A stretch of DNA of 21,776 nt, taken from NCBI GenBank assembly GCA_910587575.1, contig CAJULU010000025.1, positions 23,498-45,273 on the forward strand, written 5' to 3'. Position numbers and translations under genes: made by a program. Source of the stretch: an uncultured Dorea sp. (GTDB lineage: Bacteria > Bacillota > Clostridia > Lachnospirales > Lachnospiraceae). This document shows, piece after piece, positions 1-6,349 of this stretch. Each line of letters starts with the position of its first letter. Within the stretch, counting starts at the first letter, position 1. The notes beneath the pieces were generated by a model that worked only from the letters and a program-made list of their open reading frames with translations, searched no databases and had not been told where the DNA came from.

Positions 1-1798
1 CAAGGGAATAAAGGTCTAATATAAAATTCTTTTCTATTAAAACCTCTGCGTTGATGATTCCAGACACTTTTAAACTTATTTGCCCTTCGTCATCATGAAT
101 TTTACATGGAAGTTTGTCATTTTCATCTGTTGGAAGTGATAAAAAGAATTTTGTTCTGTTCTTATTTTTTTCTTTTTCAATGAATTTTCGGAGTTGCCCT
201 GAATTATCAGTATATAATATAGTAAAGCAATTGTCTTTTCCGAAGCTGAATTCATTTCGTTCAACAATATTTATTTCTTGTTTTCCGCCATATCCAAGCA
301 GTTCGATTAATCTGTTCGTAATTTCAGTCCATTGATCCAGATAAACACTCATAGGAGAAACGACCATCATTTTTCTTTGTGTAAGAAATTCAGATGTTAA
401 ATATAATTGTAATTTAAAACATTCTTCAAATAAATCATTATATTTTGACTTATCTTTGCTAATTTGTAATGGCGAATAGCAATTCACAGTTACATTTGTT
501 GTAACAAAGACATCATCAAATGAAACAAATTCTTCCTTTTCAAGCATTCCTTTATATCTTAATATTAGTTTTTCAGGCTCTAGTTCTTCAAAGAATGCCT
601 TGTATGCATATTGGTTTCCAATCTGCATGATAATACCTTTTAATATTGTCCCGTCGTCTTTATCCCAAAGAGGCGCTATTCTCCATTCATCGTCTTCATC
701 TAGTAAATCATTCTTCTTTAAATATGATTGAAACTCTTTCATTTCAGTGCCAGTCTGAACCATCATAATACTTTCAAATTGTGCGATTGACAGTCCGTCA
801 CCAACTTTTTCACTAGCCATAATCGGTCGCTTAAGTGCAAAATCATAATCCTTAATATAAACATGCAGACTGGAACCTATAGGTGTTTTTCTCCTTTGAT
901 TTAACATATCTTTTTTTAACATATTAATTTTTATGTAATCGTTCCCCAGAAATTTTAATCTCAATACAGATGATGTCACTCCTTTTATTACTTCTGCATC
1001 AATCCCAATTGTTCCGCCAATTGAATTTTTAAGCATGCCTTTAGATAATGATAAATATTTTTTGCCTTTCTTGCTTTTATACATCATAAAAGGTAATATT
1101 TCTGAATCATTGCGCTGTTCAAATACATCTATATCACTTTGCTCAATTTTTATATACCCTGCATCCTCAAACAAATAGCCATAATTTTGAAAATTTTCTT
1201 TTTGGAGCATTATGACTTTTCCTTCGTATGGATAATCTTTAGGTAAAGTCAACGAAAAGGGTTCTTCAATTTCTCCCGAATTCTCAAATGTTGTTTCAAA
1301 TCGAGACTTATAATCTTCCAGATACTCTAGATACGCCTGTAATTTGTATGTAGCTTCCTCAAGTGATATCAGAGCCGTTTTTATTGACTTAAAGCGGATA
1401 TAAGTGTTTTGCTGTTTTCCAATGTTCTTTTCGCATAAGTCTTTTATTTTGATACACTCTTTTAATAAAGTGCATTTTTCAGCATACTGTTCGGTATGCA
1501 GTTTCAACATATCATTATATATCGGTCTGTTCTCTTTTTTTCTCCTTACTATTATTTGCTGCTGATACTCCGATATTGCTTGTTGATAGTCTTTTTCTAA
1601 TTTTCTTCTGGCATTTTCGTAATATCTGTAAGTCTCATTATATTCCTGACGTCTGCGGCTTTCATATACATCGTATTCATTCTGCATTTTAGTCTGACGT
1701 TGTCTTTCACCTTCAGATAATTCATCACAAATAAAGGCTGTGGCAGCACCAACAACAAAAATTGCTGCAGCACCTAAAGCAAGTCCTAATACCCCCAT
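1..1798 (-). CDS. Large membrane-anchored coiled-coil protein of unknown function, 3' end outside the window
   Basis: Reading the minus strand from ATG at 1798 gives 599 codons with no stop before the left edge, so this is a partial gene. Residues 3-24 form one hydrophobic alanine/glycine-rich segment (MGVLGLALGAAAIFVVGAAT), a likely membrane anchor. Residues about 28-110 are highly charged and helical, a probable coiled coil. The remainder is a mixed alpha/beta soluble region without a motif I recognise; no Walker A motif is seen. The start lies 3 bases after the upstream gene's stop and a GGAATGGAA stretch can serve as ribosome binding site, so it is the fourth gene of the operon starting at 4091. 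The final visible part, near VSGIINAEV, has a beta-barrel feel, and a helicase or nuclease domain could follow outside the window; that is only a guess. The codon use is AT-rich like its three partners. Certain as a gene, unknown in function. Confidence 0.88.
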   Translation of the reverse strand, partial: MGVLGLALGAAAIFVVGAATAFICDELSEGERQRQTKMQNEYDVYESRRRQEYNETYRYYENARRKLEKDYQQAISEYQQQIIVRRKKENRPIYNDMLKLHTEQYAEKCTLLKECIKIKDLCEKNIGKQQNTYIRFKSIKTALISLEEATYKLQAYLEYLEDYKSRFETTFENSGEIEEPFSLTLPKDYPYEGKVIMLQKENFQNYGYLFEDAGYIKIEQSDIDVFEQRNDSEILPFMMYKSKKGKKYLSLSKGMLKNSIGGTIGIDAEVIKGVTSSVLRLKFLGNDYIKINMLKKDMLNQRRKTPIGSSLHVYIKDYDFALKRPIMASEKVGDGLSIAQFESIMMVQTGTEMKEFQSYLKKNDLLDEDDEWRIAPLWDKDDGTILKGIIMQIGNQYAYKAFFEELEPEKLILRYKGMLEKEEFVSFDDVFVTTNVTVNCYSPLQISKDKSKYNDLFEECFKLQLYLTSEFLTQRKMMVVSPMSVYLDQWTEITNRLIELLGYGGKQEINIVERNEFSFGKDNCFTILYTDNSGQLRKFIEKEKNKNRTKFFLSLPTDENDKLPCKIHDDEGQISLKVSGIINAEVLIEKNFILDLYSL

Positions 1799-1801
1799 TG
1801 A

Positions 1802-2434
1802 TTATTCCATTCCTTTCGCAGATATGAGTTGTTTGGTAATCTCAACTAATTGCATATTTGCTTGATTCAAATTATGTAAACATACTTTTTTTTGTGAAAT
1901 GTCAGTTTCCTGCAAAAAAGCATTTCTCAAAAATTCTGTAGTTTTCATTAGCTCATTAACTGTCTTTTCTATTTGAGCTAACGACTCCATATATTCGCTA
2001 TGTGAAACCTCTCTTTTATAAGTTTTAAATTTATACTTATCACGTAGTTTTTCCAATTCAAGTTTTTGGCTTTTTAAATTAAATTCACAAGACACGATTA
2101 AGCGCTTAGTTTCTGCTTTCTCATGAATTTTAACTCGTTCCGTCTGTTGTTTTGACTCTATTATTTTGGCATTCATTTCTGCTTTAACTTGTTCAGTTTT
2201 TTGTTTTTCTATGGAAACAGCTGCTATGCATTTCGATATTGTATCTAATGACATATTAATGCAATTAGTAATAGCAGCAACAGGACTAACTGCATTAGCC
2301 AGAGCCTGTCCATTTCCATGCGAAGTATTATTCAATAAGTTATATGAAGTATTTGCCGGTAAAACCTCCACTGATTCCGCTGGAATTATCTCGCATTCAT
2401 CTTCTTTAAAGTTGGAGTAATTCATTTTTGCCAT
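1802..2434 (-). CDS. Coiled-coil protein of unknown function (210 aa)
   Basis: The protein has a polar N-terminus, a short moderately hydrophobic stretch at about 45-70 (ALANAVSPVAAITNCINMSL), then a long charged helix from about 75 to 135 rich in K, E and Q, and a second helical part to the end. This predicts an elongated coiled coil. No signal peptide, catalytic motif or clear membrane span is seen. An AAGGAAGG ribosome binding site lies 8 bases before the ATG at 2434. It is the third gene of the minus-strand operon, 15 bases after the 189-aa gene and 3 bases before the large membrane-anchored gene. Its layout (N-terminal segment, central charged helix, C-terminal helical part of similar length) resembles the 189-aa neighbour, so the two may be related subunits of one complex. 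The gene call is sound; function is unknown. Confidence 0.85.
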   Translation of the reverse strand: MAKMNYSNFKEDECEIIPAESVEVLPANTSYNLLNNTSHGNGQALANAVSPVAAITNCINMSLDTISKCIAAVSIEKQKTEQVKAEMNAKIIESKQQTERVKIHEKAETKRLIVSCEFNLKSQKLELEKLRDKYKFKTYKREVSHSEYMESLAQIEKTVNELMKTTEFLRNAFLQETDISQKKVCLHNLNQANMQLVEITKQLISAKGME

Positions 2435-2449
2435 AATACATTTCCTTCC

Positions 2450-3019
2450 TTATATCATCAATTTAAGATAATTATTTATTAGTTCTAGACTCTTCCGTTC
2501 ACAATCGCAATATAAAATATATTCTTTACGATTGGAAAAATTGTCACCAAACAATTCTATATACCTATGGGTTTCTTCTAAAAAGTTTTTCTCGCAAGTT
2601 ATTATTTTTTTAAATAATTCGCTTGATTTTATGTGCTTTTCATACGAAAATGTAAATTCCTTCGCTTTTTCACTTGTTTCCAAAGCCAGTCTTTGCAGTT
2701 CTAAATCCATTTCCTGTTTTTTTTGCTCTATTTTGAGTTGTAAACGCTTAGCTTCTTCTTCGTACTGGATTTTTTCTTGCTTAATGTCATTATCAATTTC
2801 CACATCCAAGGTTCGTTTTTGTGAATTTAACTGTTTCCCTAATTCCGAAGTTCTGCTTTTTTGGATAATAAAGCCTGTTAAACTCTCAAGTGCATTAAAT
2901 GTTTTAAAAAAAGTCTTTTCTGTTGTTTTAACTGTGGTTTCTGAAAATATACTAAGTGATGATTTTGTATCAATATTTCCATAGCCTGGGAATCTGACGG
3001 CATATTTATTCAATCGCAT
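2450..3019 (-). CDS. Coiled-coil protein of unknown function (189 aa)
   Basis: The first 60 residues include a short motif-like stretch (RFPGYGNIDTKSSLSIF). Residues about 60-130 form an uninterrupted charged helix typical of a coiled coil (for example QEKIQYEEEAKRLQLKIEQK). The C-terminal 55 residues look helical and include two cysteines in a YCDCER stretch. No membrane segment or enzymatic motif is seen. A GAGGT ribosome binding site lies about 8 bases before ATG at 3019, and the upstream 353-aa gene ends 10 bases earlier, so the two are probably co-translated. It shares size and architecture with the 210-aa gene just downstream. It looks like a structural or adaptor subunit; no function can be assigned. 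Confidence 0.85.
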   Translation of the reverse strand: MRLNKYAVRFPGYGNIDTKSSLSIFSETTVKTTEKTFFKTFNALESLTGFIIQKSRTSELGKQLNSQKRTLDVEIDNDIKQEKIQYEEEAKRLQLKIEQKKQEMDLELQRLALETSEKAKEFTFSYEKHIKSSELFKKIITCEKNFLEETHRYIELFGDNFSNRKEYILYCDCERKSLELINNYLKLMI

Positions 3020-3029
3020 ATGTCATACC

Positions 3030-4091
3030 TCATAATTCTTTTAAGCAAAATCCAATTTTATAGATATGTTCTTTCATATCTACTATTTTAAAATGGTATT
3101 TATCATCCAATTTCCACTTTGTTTGAGCTGCAATGAAAACTTGTTTTTTTATTTCATTGTCAGATTTTTTTTCTGAAGTTAACAATAACTGTGTTCTTTT
3201 GTTTTGAGAATCCATGATATCGTGTTTTTCTTCTGAGATTTTTCCTGATGTATGATCATACACAAAGATCATTTTTTCCTTATTGTATTCTGTACAATTC
3301 TCATATTCTTTAATTAAATCTCTTCCTAAATCAGAAATCAGTTCTGGCGTTTCAGTGTGTAATACCATAATATTTTCTATTTGTTCTCTATATTGTTCAA
3401 CGTTATCTGTTGATACTTCTATTGCAATAATTGAATATTTTCCCTCGGCATATGCATTGCTTTCGAATTCTAATTTATCGTCACCTATCAAGCACGGCAA
3501 TTTGTTGATTTCCTGCAGTTTATATATTATTTTTTTATCAATTTCATTAAATTCTGCATATATAGATGTAAGTATTTTTTCAATTTGTTCTTTAGAAAAT
3601 CTGTCAAAAGTAGACATATAATCAGCAAAAAAAGTAACATTATCCTCTATACTAATTCCGTCTATCTCTCCGGATCTTATTTTTCCTTTCATTACCAAAT
3701 CATCTTGTCCTATATCATTAAGAATATCTTTATCAAATCCTTCAATCTCTCCGGTAACCAGATTGAAACATAGTATCCTTTTTTCAGCGTTCAACATTTT
3801 AACGCTTTTTGAAATCATTAAAATATTTTTAGATAATTCTGATAACGCAACGTAGTCCCCGTCTTTTACCAATAACTTTTGACTTACCATATGTAATAGT
3901 TCAGATTCAATCACATTTCTTGTTAATTGTGTTGCGTCCGCCATCTGTTCTATTGTAGCGTCTTCTTCAATTGCTTCTAAAATAAATTTTTGAAAAGCAT
4001 TTAGTTCAACTTCTTCTTTTTCATGAAAAGTTACTATTACTTGCTTTAAAGGAACATACATATTTTTTTTGCAATTTATATACTCGCTCAT
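3030..4091 (-). CDS. Winged-helix-like protein of unknown function, first gene of the unknown operon (353 aa)
   Basis: Residues about 30-95 have the pattern of a winged helix-turn-helix (helix around FQKFILEAIEED, then TIEQMADATQLTRNVIESEL, then a beta-wing around QKLLVKDGDYVAL). Residues 110-353 form an alpha/beta region with repeated acidic patches and a KEYENCTEYNKEKMIFVYDH stretch; I cannot match it to a family. An AGAGGTG ribosome binding site lies 7 bases before the ATG, and a consensus promoter lies about 90 bases upstream. Being first in the operon and carrying a DNA-binding-like fold, it could autoregulate through the paired repeats that overlap the promoter. It could equally be a wing-containing adaptor in a protein complex. 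The gene is clear; the wHTH call is from sequence pattern only. Confidence 0.85.
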   Translation of the reverse strand: MSEYINCKKNMYVPLKQVIVTFHEKEEVELNAFQKFILEAIEEDATIEQMADATQLTRNVIESELLHMVSQKLLVKDGDYVALSELSKNILMISKSVKMLNAEKRILCFNLVTGEIEGFDKDILNDIGQDDLVMKGKIRSGEIDGISIEDNVTFFADYMSTFDRFSKEQIEKILTSIYAEFNEIDKKIIYKLQEINKLPCLIGDDKLEFESNAYAEGKYSIIAIEVSTDNVEQYREQIENIMVLHTETPELISDLGRDLIKEYENCTEYNKEKMIFVYDHTSGKISEEKHDIMDSQNKRTQLLLTSEKKSDNEIKKQVFIAAQTKWKLDDKYHFKIVDMKEHIYKIGFCLKEL

Positions 4092-4177
4092 TGAAACACC
4101 TCTAAAATTAATAAATGTGGAATGCCTTCGTAATCACTGTATGACATATTATATTAATGTTTTTCAAATATACGATA

Positions 4178-4207
4178 ATTATAGGGCTATGAAGCGCATT
4201 TTGTCAA
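4178..4207 (-). promoter_or_regulatory. Consensus sigma-A promoter of the minus-strand unknown operon
   Basis: On the minus strand, TTGACA (4207-4202) is followed by an 18-base spacer and TATAAT (4183-4178), both perfect matches to the vegetative consensus. Transcription should begin near 4171 and leave a leader of about 80 bases before the ATG at 4091. The strength suggests substantial expression unless it is repressed. Confidence 0.75.
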
Positions 4208-4225
4208 TTATGCTTCGCATTTGTC
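4195..4225. promoter_or_regulatory. Two tandem CGCATTTGTC-like repeats, candidate operator
   Basis: CGCATTTTGTC at 4195-4205 and CGCATTTGTC at 4216-4225 differ by one inserted T. Their starts are 21 bases apart, two turns of the helix, so both would lie on the same DNA face. The first overlaps the -35 box and the second sits directly upstream of it. This is the arrangement expected for a cooperative regulator. The winged-helix-like first gene is an obvious candidate ligand, but that is inference. Confidence 0.4.
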
Positions 4226-4252
4226 GCAAAAAGGCTCAAGAGTATTAGTACA

Positions 4253-4259
4253 ATATCAT
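4253..4259. repeat. Left 7-base direct repeat ATATCAT (putative target-site duplication)
   Basis: It is identical to 4371-4377 and abuts the inverted end of the MITE-like element exactly. Confidence 0.5.
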
Positions 4260-4370
4260 GACGCTGGGGTCAAAACATAGAATTTTCTGTGACTGAATCC
4301 TTATAAGAACCTTGCTGCGAGTTTTATTTTTGTAGCAAGGTTTGGTAGTTGGGCTTTTGACCTCAGCATC
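4260..4370. mobile_element. 111-base MITE-like element with 16-base terminal inverted repeats
   Basis: The left end GACGCTGGGGTCAAAA (4260-4275) and the right end TTTTGACCTCAGCATC (4355-4370) are inverted repeats matching at 14 of 16 positions. Immediately outside both ends is the same 7-mer, ATATCAT, as expected of a target-site duplication. Inside is a second inverted repeat, AACCTTGCTGC (4308-4318) with GTAGCAAGGTT (4332-4342), around a T-rich loop, so the element folds into a long nested hairpin. It encodes no protein. The transposase family that would move it cannot be told from the sequence. Confidence 0.6.
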
Positions 4371-4377
4371 ATATCAT
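4371..4377. repeat. Right 7-base direct repeat ATATCAT (putative target-site duplication)
   Basis: It is identical to 4253-4259 and directly follows the right inverted end of the MITE-like element. Confidence 0.5.
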
Positions 4378-4633
4378 TAAGATATCAGCAAAACAGCAAA
4401 AGAACTCCTTACAGAGCAAGGTATATAGTAATATGCGGGAACGTCGATTCACGATCATGAAACAAGCATGTAGTGCTTTGGGAGCCGGCACGTAGAATAC
4501 GAGGTGCAACTGGGACGATATCTTCGGAAGAATACGGAAAAGACTGGGAATGTCTGGAGCCATGACATGGAGAGAGGATCCGCAATGGAGTGTTAATGTA
4601 TTAAACTTTCATATAAGGTATTTTTTACAATAA
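4376..4633 (+). pseudogene. Possible decayed coding remnant, unrecognised
   Basis: One plus-strand frame stays open for 85 codons from 4376 to the TAA at 4631, broken once by TAG at 4493-4495. The stretch is less AT-rich than its surroundings and encodes a basic, tryptophan-containing sequence (for example WDDIFGRIRKRLG and MTWREDPQWS). There is no ribosome binding site or plausible start. It may be the tail of a lost gene to the right of the MITE-like element, or chance. I do not recognise it. Confidence 0.2.
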
Positions 4634-4637
4634 AATA

Positions 4638-4670
4638 ATCGCAGAGTAAGATACTCTGCGATTTTTCTTT
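4638..4670 (+). terminator. Rho-independent terminator hairpin
   Basis: ATCGCAGAGTA (4638-4648) and TACTCTGCGAT (4652-4662) form a perfect 11-bp stem with a 3-base AGA loop, followed by TTTTCTTT. On the minus strand the stem is followed by a moderately T-rich tract, so it may work in both directions. It would isolate the capsule operon from any read-through coming from the left. Confidence 0.8.
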
Positions 4671-4803
4671 AAACAGCATATCTATTATAGCCATCGGGAA
4701 TAAATAAATCAATACTTAATTTAATTTTGTAAAAATTTAGTGAAATTCACGAATGTTTGGTGAAAATAAAAACTGTAAAATTTAAAAATAAAATATAAAA
4801 AAC

Positions 4804-4832
4804 TGTTTTTATAATATAAATTTATCTATAAT
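4804..4832 (+). promoter_or_regulatory. Candidate promoter of the capsule operon (weak -35)
   Basis: A perfect TATAAT lies at 4827-4832 with a poor -35 (TGTTTT, 4804-4809) at 17 bases. A second TATAAT at 4810-4815 has no visible -35. The region 4671-4855 is extremely AT-rich and also holds a small palindrome, GTGAA-A-TTCAC (4740-4750), that could bind a regulator. The true start site cannot be fixed by eye. Confidence 0.35.
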
Positions 4833-4855
4833 CTGTTAAAAATATCAAAAAATTT

Positions 4856-4878
4856 TCGCAGAGTATCTTACTCCACGA
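4856..4878. repeat. Inverted second copy of the terminator hairpin in the capsule operon leader
   Basis: TCGCAGAGTA-TCT-TACTCCACGA is the reverse complement of the hairpin core at 4639-4661 except for two bases near its right end. Eight of ten stem positions still pair, with an internal C-A / A-C mismatch. No T-tract follows, so it is not an obvious terminator. It ends two bases before the GAAGG ribosome binding site of the antiterminator gene and would lie in its 5' leader, where it could influence translation or act as an RNA recruitment hairpin. Confidence 0.6.
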
Positions 4879-4892
4879 AAGAAGGGATTTAT

Positions 4893-5378
4893 ATCTGGTA
4901 CTTACTTTCCTGTCAAAAACTTAATGAGCAGAAGATCCTTAGTCAGTGTCAAAAAAATTTATCAGACAGAGGGCTTAAAGATGCGTTTATTCTGACTTAT
5001 GATTGTCTGCGTCGGTATGAAGGATCCTGGCATATGGAACAAAAACATGTATTTCCTGATTATGTAGTTCTGGAAAGCGATAATGGACAGAGGCTGTTGG
5101 ATGAATGGAAAGATTATAATAATATCATGCAACAGAATTCTTTATTGCATATGAGTATGGAAGAAGAAGGAATTTTGAAGCTTCTTTGCGGCAAAACCCA
5201 CAATATAGAGATGTCCAGAGGAGTTATCTTCAGAGGAACTACAAAGGTAATGGAAGGGCCGCTTAAGGGAATGGAGAACAGGATACAGAAAATTGATCGG
5301 CATAAACGGCTGGCAAGAGTCCATTTGCGGTCTGAACGTTATATAATGGCAGGATTAGAAATTATCGAGAAAAGCTAG
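4893..5378 (+). CDS. loaP: NusG-paralogue transcription antiterminator, LoaP-type, with apparent ATC start (161 aa)
   Basis: Specialised NusG paralogues ride on RNA polymerase and let it read through terminators in long polysaccharide operons; here it is the first gene of one. The N-terminal NGN domain is recognisable (WYLLSC at the start, AFILTYDCLRRYEGSWH at about 31-47, FPDYVVLES around 54-62) and the C-terminal KOW domain contains GPLKGMENRIQKIDRHKR. The first in-frame ATG (5034) would cut off the first 47 residues of the NGN domain. The frame is open upstream, and family members normally start Met-Trp-Tyr; here the codon before Trp-Tyr is ATC at 4893, with GAAGG (4881-4885) 7 bases before it. 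No ATG, GTG or TTG lies in frame between the upstream stop at 4812 and 5034. Either ATC (or ATT at 4887) is used, or the start codon is damaged. Family call firm, start uncertain. Confidence 0.82.
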   Translation: MWYLLSCQKLNEQKILSQCQKNLSDRGLKDAFILTYDCLRRYEGSWHMEQKHVFPDYVVLESDNGQRLLDEWKDYNNIMQQNSLLHMSMEEEGILKLLCGKTHNIEMSRGVIFRGTTKVMEGPLKGMENRIQKIDRHKRLARVHLRSERYIMAGLEIIEKS

Positions 5379-5401
5379 AGGTGTTTCTGGAGGAAGGTTT
5401 T

Positions 5402-6349
5402 ATGAAGAAACTGGCAATTACAGGGATTACAGGAAAAAGTGGAAGATATTTTTTTCAATATCTGGTAGAGAATGAAACACTTATTCTGGAAAAATGGAAC
5501 GGAATAAAACTGAATATCCGTGATGAGAAAAAAGCTGATTTTTTATCAGAAGCCCATTCCGGGATACCGATTGAGTATGTTTACGGGGATCTGTATAGAA
5601 AGAATGTGGCAGATAATTTATTAATGGAATGTGATACGCTTTTCCACATTGCCGGAATACGGGAAAGCATAAATCTGATAAATTCTGGAATAAGAAATGG
5701 TGTGAAAAGAGTCATATTAGTTCACACTACAGGGATTTATTCTAAATATAAGAAAGCAGGACAAGATTATCGTCAAATTGATGCCAGGGTTGGTTCACTT
5801 GCAAAAAGTAATGGAATTGCGCTTACAATACTAAGACCAACCATGATTTATGGAACTATGACAGATCATAATATATCCTTTTTTATTAAAATGGTAGACA
5901 GATTTAGAATCATACCAACTGTGAATGGTGCACATTACGAATTGCAGCCAGTCCATTGTGCAGATTTGGGCAGGGCATTTTATCAGGTATTAATGAATCC
6001 TGAAAAGTGTAATAATCAGAATTATATATTATCAGGTGGAGAACCGATAGAATTGCGGGGGATTTTTGAAACTATTGCAAAAAATCTGGGAGTGAAACGG
6101 AAATATTTCAGCTGTCCGTTTGGTATTGCTTATGTCGGAGCCTGGGTGATTTGTATACTCACTTTAAAGCAAAAAGATTATAGAGAAAAAGTCCAGAGAT
6201 TGTGTGAACCAAGAACATTCAGTTACGAAAAAGCGGCAAAAGATTTTTTATATACGCCTATGACATTTCAAGAAGGAGTAGTCCAGGAAGTAAAAGAATA
6301 TCTTCTGGAAAAGAAAAAGCAGGATCATAGTAGGAGGACGTTAGGATGA
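5402..6349 (+). CDS. Atypical NAD(P)-binding epimerase/SDR-family protein (315 aa)
   Basis: The N-terminus has a Rossmann-fold dinucleotide motif, TGITGKSG, right after MKKLAI. Further on come a GDLYRKN segment where extended SDRs bind cofactor, FHIAGI, and LRPTMIYG, all typical of nucleotide-sugar epimerase/dehydratase relatives. The catalytic Tyr-x-x-x-Lys is not seen in its usual place: the region reads GIYSKYKKAGQDYRQIDARV. It therefore belongs with atypical SDRs and may use another chemistry or only bind cofactor. ATG at 5402 was chosen because GGAGGAAGG lies 4-12 bases upstream; an in-frame GTG at 5381 has no such site. The stop overlaps the start of the PIG-L gene by 4 bases. It probably modifies a sugar nucleotide for the capsule; the substrate is unknown. 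Confidence 0.8.
   Translation: MKKLAITGITGKSGRYFFQYLVENETLILEKWNGIKLNIRDEKKADFLSEAHSGIPIEYVYGDLYRKNVADNLLMECDTLFHIAGIRESINLINSGIRNGVKRVILVHTTGIYSKYKKAGQDYRQIDARVGSLAKSNGIALTILRPTMIYGTMTDHNISFFIKMVDRFRIIPTVNGAHYELQPVHCADLGRAFYQVLMNPEKCNNQNYILSGGEPIELRGIFETIAKNLGVKRKYFSCPFGIAYVGAWVICILTLKQKDYREKVQRLCEPRTFSYEKAAKDFLYTPMTFQEGVVQEVKEYLLEKKKQDHSRRTLG

Noticed and set aside
4191..4215. GAAGC/GCTTC inverted repeat near the minus-strand promoter as a terminator or operator
   Set aside because: The stem is only 5 bp with a 15-base loop and no T-tract; the tandem repeats explain the region better.
4369..4563. 64-codon minus-strand frame in the junction region
   Set aside because: It has no ribosome binding site and overlaps the end of the MITE-like element; the plus-strand remnant is not convincing either.
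5381..5401. GTG at 5381 as start of the SDR-like gene
   Set aside because: The strong GGAGGAAGG site serves ATG 5402, and the Rossmann motif follows that start at the usual distance.
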